From contig NZ_CP107945.1 in NCBI RefSeq assembly GCF_036057275.1, positions 8,468,830 through 8,532,829 on the forward strand: 64,000 bases of DNA, in the 5' to 3' direction. The DNA is from Streptomyces sp. NBC_00390. Its GTDB lineage: Bacteria > Actinomycetota > Actinomycetes > Streptomycetales > Streptomycetaceae. This document shows, piece after piece, positions 59,455-64,000 of this stretch. The notes under the pieces were generated by a model. That model saw only the letters and a list, made by a program, of their open reading frames with translations. It ran no database searches and was not told where the DNA came from. Each line of letters opens with the position of its first letter. The stretch's first letter is position 1. Made by a program: the position numbers and the translations under genes.

Positions 59455-60078
59455 ATGAGCACGACCGACCGCGAACCGCAGGCCCTCGATGTCCTCGACG
59501 ACGCAGGGCGAAAGGTGCTGTTCACCGAGGCCCGCACCGCGAACACCTTTGCCGAGGTGGCCGTTGCCGACGACGAACTCGCCATGATCTGGGAACTCGC
59601 CCGATGGTCGCCGAGCGCCGCCAACGGTCAGCCTCTGCGTGTGCTCTTCGTGCGCACCCGCGAGGGCAAGGAGCGACTGGCCGAGCATCTCGACGAGGGC
59701 AACAGGGCCAAGACGCTTCAAGCGCCGGCCGTGGCGATCCTGGCGTACGACGTCGACTTCCACGAGCAGATGCCGACCGTCTTCCCGGCCCGCGGCGACA
59801 TGCTGCGAGCGGCGTTCGCCGACCAGATCCAGACGCGCGAGAGCCTTGCCGCCTACAACTCGGCACTGCAGAGCGGGGTCTTCCTGCTCGCGGTGCGCGC
59901 AGCAGGGCTGGCGGCCGGTCCCATGGCGGGCTTCGACCGGGCCGGCGTGGACAAGGAGTTCTTCGCCGGTACCAGCTGGCGCTCGCATCTGGTGGTCAAC
60001 ATCGGCCACCCCGGTGCCGACCCGTGGTTCCCGCGGCTGCCCCGCGTGCCCGTCGAGGACGCCGTCGCCTGGGCCTGA
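59455..60078 (+). CDS. Nitroreductase-family protein (malonic semialdehyde reductase/RutE-like)
   Basis: ATG at 59455 follows GTAAGAGAGAAACC and gives 207 residues. It has the FMN-binding nitroreductase core: WELARWSPSAANGQPLRVLF, AYNSALQSGVFLLAVRAAGL and HLVVNIGHPGADPWFPRLP. The size and FPRLPR end resemble RutE/HadB-type 3-oxopropanal reductases. It closes the operon, and a hairpin follows. A semialdehyde product of ring cleavage could be its substrate, but that is inference. Confidence 0.9.
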   Translation: MSTTDREPQALDVLDDAGRKVLFTEARTANTFAEVAVADDELAMIWELARWSPSAANGQPLRVLFVRTREGKERLAEHLDEGNRAKTLQAPAVAILAYDVDFHEQMPTVFPARGDMLRAAFADQIQTRESLAAYNSALQSGVFLLAVRAAGLAAGPMAGFDRAGVDKEFFAGTSWRSHLVVNIGHPGADPWFPRLPRVPVEDAVAWA

Positions 60079-60163
60079 CGGCACTGCCGCCGCCCGGTCG
60101 CGCGGGATCCGAAGTCCGAGCACCCGAGCGCGGTCGGCGTACAGGTGAGAGGCGCCATGCCGT

Positions 60164-60195
60164 GGGCGCCGGTGCTCTCCTGAGTACCGGCGCCC
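60164..60195 (+). terminator. Hairpin terminator after the degradation operon
   Basis: GGGCGCCGGTGCT pairs with AGTACCGGCGCCC, with one mismatch and a 6-base loop, 85 bases after the nitroreductase stop. It shares its stem with the hairpin after the alcohol dehydrogenase at 49774. Confidence 0.65.
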
Positions 60196-60535
60196 GGTTC
60201 GCCCCTGCCGTGGCTGTGACGGACCGCCCCCGGCCGCCGACCACCGCGCGTGTGAATCCGCCACGGGCGCAGAACAAGCGCCATCGTGTTCTGCAGCCTC
60301 TTCTCGACCGCGCCGGCGACACCGTCCATAGATGCCCCCACCGGTGGCTGCCGGCGCCGAGGGCTGCGGAACTCCCGGCCTCCTGCGTGCCTACGAACGG
60401 GAGCGGCCCGTGGCCCTGCGCTCTAGCTGCGATTGCAGCAAACGTGCAGTTGCAGGCCCAGACCGCCCTGACCAGCTGCCTTTGCCCCATGGGCGACGTT
60501 TAGCGTACCCACCCTGAGGCTGGCACACTGAATTT
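60196..60535. other. Intergenic stretch, no supported gene
   Basis: No coherent frame or repeat is seen. A promoter for the 60536 gene is expected at its right end. Confidence 0.4.
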
Positions 60536-61243
60536 GTGCTTCCGCTGATGGCCGCTGCTGATCAGAATGCGTTCTCATCGCTTTCTGCTGCCAGCGTTGT
60601 GTCGGTCAGTGCATTGATCTTCACCGTTGCCTCATTCTGGTGGATCAACGCCAGACAGGGGCGCCTGGAGACATGGGAGCCTCATTCCTTTGCAGCGATT
60701 TGCCACGGCTCCATTGTTCGCCTGCGGCTTCCGCTCGTCTTTCACAACACCGGTGCCAAGCCGATAGTCGTGCACGACCTCATGCTGAGCTTCCCCGATG
60801 AGCCCGCCTCTCATCTGCCGCTCCTGTGGAAGTCTTCACCATGCCGTCTCCAACCCGGACCGGACGAGGAACCGAAGTTGCCGGCCGGATTCGTTGTGGC
60901 CGGCAGAGAAGCGCAACAACTCTTCATCGAGTTCGAGGCACCGTTTTCTGGGTTGGTTCCAGAGGCCCGTGACTACAAGGTCCGAATCCAAGTGAGAGTT
61001 GGCCACCGCAAGGGTTGGCGCTCGCTTCTGACGTTCACCTTGAGGACCACCAACATCATCTATCCCGACCGGTACACCGTCTACAACAACGTCCCTGCCG
61101 AACTGACGAAGGAAGACCAGAAAAAGGCAGACGCTGCGCTCCTGGAGCTGTTGGAGGGGCATGAGAAGGGTTCTTCCGCCAAGAGCGAGCCCAAACGGCG
61201 AGACTCTTCGAACGACGAGGGCAACGCCGGTACGGACCTGTAG
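60536..61243 (+). CDS. Membrane-anchored uncharacterised protein
   Basis: The frame from GTG 60536 gives 235 residues; ATG 60548 (MAAADQNAF) is an alternative. Residues 17-36 are a hydrophobic helix (SAASVVSVSALIFTVASFWW). A soluble beta-rich domain follows (IVRLRLPLVFHNTGAKPIVV, LFIEFEAPFSG, YKVRIQVRVGHRKGWRSLLT), then a charged disordered tail. Base composition is lower in GC than its neighbours, suggesting transfer. I do not recognise a named family. It stands alone. Confidence 0.8.
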   Translation: MLPLMAAADQNAFSSLSAASVVSVSALIFTVASFWWINARQGRLETWEPHSFAAICHGSIVRLRLPLVFHNTGAKPIVVHDLMLSFPDEPASHLPLLWKSSPCRLQPGPDEEPKLPAGFVVAGREAQQLFIEFEAPFSGLVPEARDYKVRIQVRVGHRKGWRSLLTFTLRTTNIIYPDRYTVYNNVPAELTKEDQKKADAALLELLEGHEKGSSAKSEPKRRDSSNDEGNAGTDL

Positions 61244-61750
61244 ATCGGGAAGATGGTCGTGAGCTCGGCAAGGGCGGACGCGTTGGTGCACTGCACGTAC
61301 GGCACGTCATGACGGCGTTGCGCCCGTCCGGTGCCGCCGCCGACAGGCGCCCGGTCGCCGTCGCTCTCTGCGCCCACGCCAGGCGCCGGCGATTCATGGC
61401 GTTGCCGAAGGGCGCGCATCCCCTGCTTGTCTCCCAGCACACCCACCGGCCGCAGGCTCCCCAGGTATGCAGCACTCTGCTGCCCGTCAAAGAGCACGCG
61501 CTCGAGCGGCCGGCGCCGACGGGTCGTCCCCCGTGTCAGCGTTCAGCGCCATCCGGAGCCGACCGTCTGCAGGTGCCCAGCCGGAAGAGGCCTGGCCCCG
61601 GCGGGCCCTGTACATTCTCCTCGCCTCCGACTGCCCTACAGGCTGATCCAGGGTCCCAGAGATGCGCCCCATGGACCGGGCGGGGTTCGGGGAGAGCCGC
61701 GGAGGCTGCGGGCAGGGCAGGGCCGGCGCGAGAGCGGAGGTGCGGAAGAA
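61244..61750. other. Upstream region of the last phosphatase gene
   Basis: Open frames continue upstream of 61751 but encode Arg/Pro-rich sequence without family or ribosome site, so I treat them as non-coding. Nothing else is recognised. Confidence 0.4.
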
Positions 61751-63484
61751 GTGGTCGCGCAACGTGGTGGCAGGGCGGGAGACGGGGAGCATGGCGCTGA
61801 CTTGCAACTGGGGCTCGGCAGCTGGCTGGCAGGGCTCAAGGCCGGTGCGTACGCGGTGGACGCCGACGGCGCCGTCGTCGCGGTGAACAGCGAGGCCGAG
61901 GCGTTGCTGGCTCGCAACGCCGAGGACCTGCTGGGCCGGGATGCGCATGATTTCCTCCACCGGGACGGCAATGGGACGACCATTCCCAGGAACCAGTGCG
62001 CGATGATGGACGCCTTCATCGCCCGACGCACCCGGCAGGAGGATCTGGGCTACTTCGAGCGCGGTGACGGGACGTTGCTGGCGATGTCCTGGCTGACGAC
62101 CCCCTTGCGCATCAGTGCCGACGAAGTGGGCGCCCTGGTGGTATTCCACGAGCGCGATTCCGCCGAGCCGTCGCTGCAGGGCCCGGCCCTCACCATGGAG
62201 CTGCTGTCGGAGCTGGAACGTCTGGCTCTGCTGGCCGAGACCACCACCCAGCTCACCTCCACTCTGGATGTCGACGAGGCGCTGGACCGTCTGGTTCGGC
62301 TGGTCGTTCCTCTGCTGGCGGACTGGGCGGTCGTCGACCTGATCAGCGACAACGACGAGGTCTGGCGCACCGTGGTCGCGCACGAGGAGGGCGGCCGCCT
62401 GGTGCGCCGCAAGGACTTGGAGGGAGCCATGCCGCCGGTTCCCCAGGCCTCTCCCCAACCGCTGTCCCGGGCGCTGCGGGGAGCGGGGTCCACCCTGGCG
62501 ACGCCCGAGACGTACCACGGCCCGCCCGACTCCGGCATTGCCGTCGAACAACGCAGGCTGTTCGACGGCACGCACATGCACTCTGCGGTCATCGCGCCCA
62601 TCCGCGGCCTCCGCGAGGTCCTCGGGGCTCTGACCCTCGGCAGATCCGACCGCCCAGAATCCTTCACCGGCGCCGACATCCCGCTGCTGGAGGACATCGC
62701 CCGCCGCGCCGGCCTGGCACTCGACAACGCACGTCTCTACCAGCGCCAGCGCAAGGTCGCCGAGACCATGCAGCGTCACCTGCTGCCCCAGATGCCCCGT
62801 GTACCGGGCCTCGAGATGGCCGCCCGCTACCTGTCGGCGCCCCACGCGTCCCAGGTCGGCGGCGACTGGTACGACGCCTTCTACCTTCCTGACCAGGCCC
62901 TCGCCCTGGTCATCGGCGACGTCGTCGGGCACGACCTGGACGCAGCGGCCGACATGGCCCAGCTCCGCAACATTCTGCGGGCCTATGCCTGGTCGCACCA
63001 GGAACCGCCCAGCGTCGTGGTCAGCCGTGTCGACGAAGCCGTTCCCCGCATCTCCGAGGTCGAGATGGCCACCATGATCCTCGGCCGTCTGGAGACGGAC
63101 GGCATGGGGCAGTGGACGCTGCGCTGGACGAATGCCGGCCACCCGCCGCCTCTGCTGGTCACGTACGACGGTCAGAGCCGCTACCTCACGGACGGGCACG
63201 GCCTCCTTCTCGGCACCCAGGTCAGCAATCCCCGCGAGGACGCAACGGTCGTCCTGCCGCCGCTGTCCACTCTGGTGCTCTACACCGACGGCCTGATCGA
63301 ATCGCCCGGCCGTTCTCTCGACGACGGCCTGGAAAGGCTGCGCCGGAATGCCGCCTCTCTGGCCCACCGGCCCCTGGAGGGCTTCGCCGATCTCCTCATG
63401 AAAAGAGCGCGTCCCGAAGACAACGACGACGACGTCGCCCTCCTGGTCGTGCGCGTTCCTTCGCAGGACGGGCCACCCACCTGA
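61751..63484 (+). CDS. PAS-GAF-SpoIIE phosphatase without a kinase-type ATPase domain
   Basis: The start is uncertain. GTG 61751 (VVAQRGGRAG) is near GCGGAGG and gives 577 residues. Order: PAS (about 20-145; GAYAVDADGAVVAVNSEAEA), GAF (150-330), SpoIIE/PP2C (350-575; GDWYDAFYLPDQALALVIGD, WTNAGHPPPLLV, LVLYTDGLIESPGRS, DDDVALLVVRVPS). Unlike the other three SpoIIE proteins it lacks a C-terminal RsbW-like ATPase, so it needs a separate kinase partner if it works in partner switching. PAS and GAF indicate redox, light or small-ligand sensing. Confidence 0.9.
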   Translation: MVAQRGGRAGDGEHGADLQLGLGSWLAGLKAGAYAVDADGAVVAVNSEAEALLARNAEDLLGRDAHDFLHRDGNGTTIPRNQCAMMDAFIARRTRQEDLGYFERGDGTLLAMSWLTTPLRISADEVGALVVFHERDSAEPSLQGPALTMELLSELERLALLAETTTQLTSTLDVDEALDRLVRLVVPLLADWAVVDLISDNDEVWRTVVAHEEGGRLVRRKDLEGAMPPVPQASPQPLSRALRGAGSTLATPETYHGPPDSGIAVEQRRLFDGTHMHSAVIAPIRGLREVLGALTLGRSDRPESFTGADIPLLEDIARRAGLALDNARLYQRQRKVAETMQRHLLPQMPRVPGLEMAARYLSAPHASQVGGDWYDAFYLPDQALALVIGDVVGHDLDAAADMAQLRNILRAYAWSHQEPPSVVVSRVDEAVPRISEVEMATMILGRLETDGMGQWTLRWTNAGHPPPLLVTYDGQSRYLTDGHGLLLGTQVSNPREDATVVLPPLSTLVLYTDGLIESPGRSLDDGLERLRRNAASLAHRPLEGFADLLMKRARPEDNDDDVALLVVRVPSQDGPPT

Positions 63485-63506
63485 CCCCGCGCCAGTGGGG
63501 GACACC

Positions 63507-63560
63507 TCGCAGGCCCGGCTGTCTGTAAGCACTTCGCAGGCCCGGCTGTCTGTAAGCACT
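63507..63560. repeat. Two perfect 27-bp tandem repeats
   Basis: The 27-base unit beginning TCGCAGGCCCGGCTG and ending GTAAGCACT occurs twice head to tail, 22 bases after the phosphatase stop. A recent slippage duplication is likely. Confidence 0.8.
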
Positions 63561-63693
63561 TGTTGGGACCAGAGTTCTGAGTTCTTATGGCTCCAGCGAG
63601 GGCGTGAGGAGGCCTTCGACGGGGTGCTTCGCGCCCCTGTTGTGCGTCACCTCACCAGCCGCATTTCGTCGGTAACCCAGGGGTGGGGCGAAT

Positions 63694-63981
63694 CTACAGT
63701 TCCGCGGCGGCCATGCCCAGCTGCCACGGCAGACAGGACCGTTTGTCCAACGAACCGGTCCTGGCGGCGATGCGGTTGTGTCCCAGAGCCAGCACCAGAC
63801 GGTGACGGCCAGGGGAGCGGACCGGGGCGGGCACCGCCCGGCTGTGGCACTCCAGCCACTGAAGCAAAGGTTCCTTCCCCTGCCCGAAGTCGACCTCCCA
63901 GCCGTCCATCAGAGGCTGCATCCGGTACGACAACCCTTCCCGCCTACACGGCACACTGAGCCCACCGTACGGGCATGCCAT
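63694..63981 (-). CDS. Possible small uncharacterised protein near window edge
   Basis: ATG 63981 gives 95 residues, or a shorter start at MDGWEVDFGQG may be used. The product reads GKEPLLQWLECHSRAVPAPV, then HRLVLALGHNRIAARTGSLD. Codon bias is acceptable but no family is recognised. The upstream end may lie outside the window. Confidence 0.4.
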   Translation of the reverse strand: MACPYGGLSVPCRREGLSYRMQPLMDGWEVDFGQGKEPLLQWLECHSRAVPAPVRSPGRHRLVLALGHNRIAARTGSLDKRSCLPWQLGMAAAEL

Positions 63982-64000
63982 CGGGACCGAGCAGGCGAGC

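Noticed and set aside
61487..63559. A 690-residue antisense frame over the last phosphatase
   Set aside because: Antisense shadow of the PAS-GAF-SpoIIE gene.
63507..63560. Possible CRISPR start
   Set aside because: The two units are directly adjacent with no spacers, and no cas genes are present.

Overview
The window is Streptomyces-like actinobacterial DNA: very high GC, frequent GTG starts, four-base ATGA/GTGA overlaps between genes, SpoIIE-type phosphatases, a GlnR-like regulator, an SsgA-like remnant, and Scr1/DUF5753 and DUF6879 proteins. Many insertion sequences and broken genes suggest a chromosome arm or large linear replicon rather than the conserved core. I saw no rRNA, tRNA or CRISPR array.

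Layout. 0-3.2 kb: end of a PARG-like gene, transposase debris, a DUF6247/RelE-like toxin-antitoxin pair with a frameshifted toxin, a repeat protein and a secreted collagen-like protein. 3.2-32.5 kb: a segment bounded by two near-identical 1704-bp IS5-family elements in inverted orientation, each carrying a transposase and an antisense passenger gene. Inside lie a coupled three-gene mini-operon divergent from a DUF6879/Scr1-type pair, a large repeat protein, a broken streptogrisin-like protease, an overlapping small membrane protein / ECF sigma / GlnR-like fusion operon, a STAS protein, a second IS5-type element with an apparent -1 frameshift signal, an MMPL transporter divergent from a NarL-type two-component system, terminase-like debris and an FG-GAP secreted protein. 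Decayed DNA is abundant here.

32.5-45 kb: a calcium-loop (VCBS-like) membrane protein, an alcohol dehydrogenase fragment, two tandem multidomain SpoIIE phosphatases, a TetR regulator, fragments of a P450 and a GH15 enzyme, a small secreted protein behind two perfect palindromes, an SsgA-like pseudogene, a NIPSNAP protein and an intact GH15 glycosidase. 45-50 kb: a TetR regulator divergent from a self-sufficient CYP102-type P450-reductase fusion, followed by a zinc alcohol dehydrogenase. 50-60 kb: a third SpoIIE phosphatase, a second TetR and a compact aromatic-degradation operon (extradiol dioxygenase, FAH-family hydrolase, flavin hydroxylase, acetoacetyl-CoA synthetase, nitroreductase). 60-64 kb: a membrane-anchored unknown, a fourth SpoIIE phosphatase and the window edge.

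How it fits together. Two operator families tie loci together. A CCATACGSCGTATGG-type palindrome occurs three times between the TetR at 45.1 kb and the P450, and twice more at 40.95-41.0 kb before a small secreted protein. A TGATGA...TCA-type motif occurs three times before the TetR at 39.5 kb and twice between its paralog at 53.4 kb and the dioxygenase operon. The likely picture is two TetR-controlled oxidative catabolic loci set among PAS/GAF-sensing phosphatases. The regulatory links are inference from sequence only.
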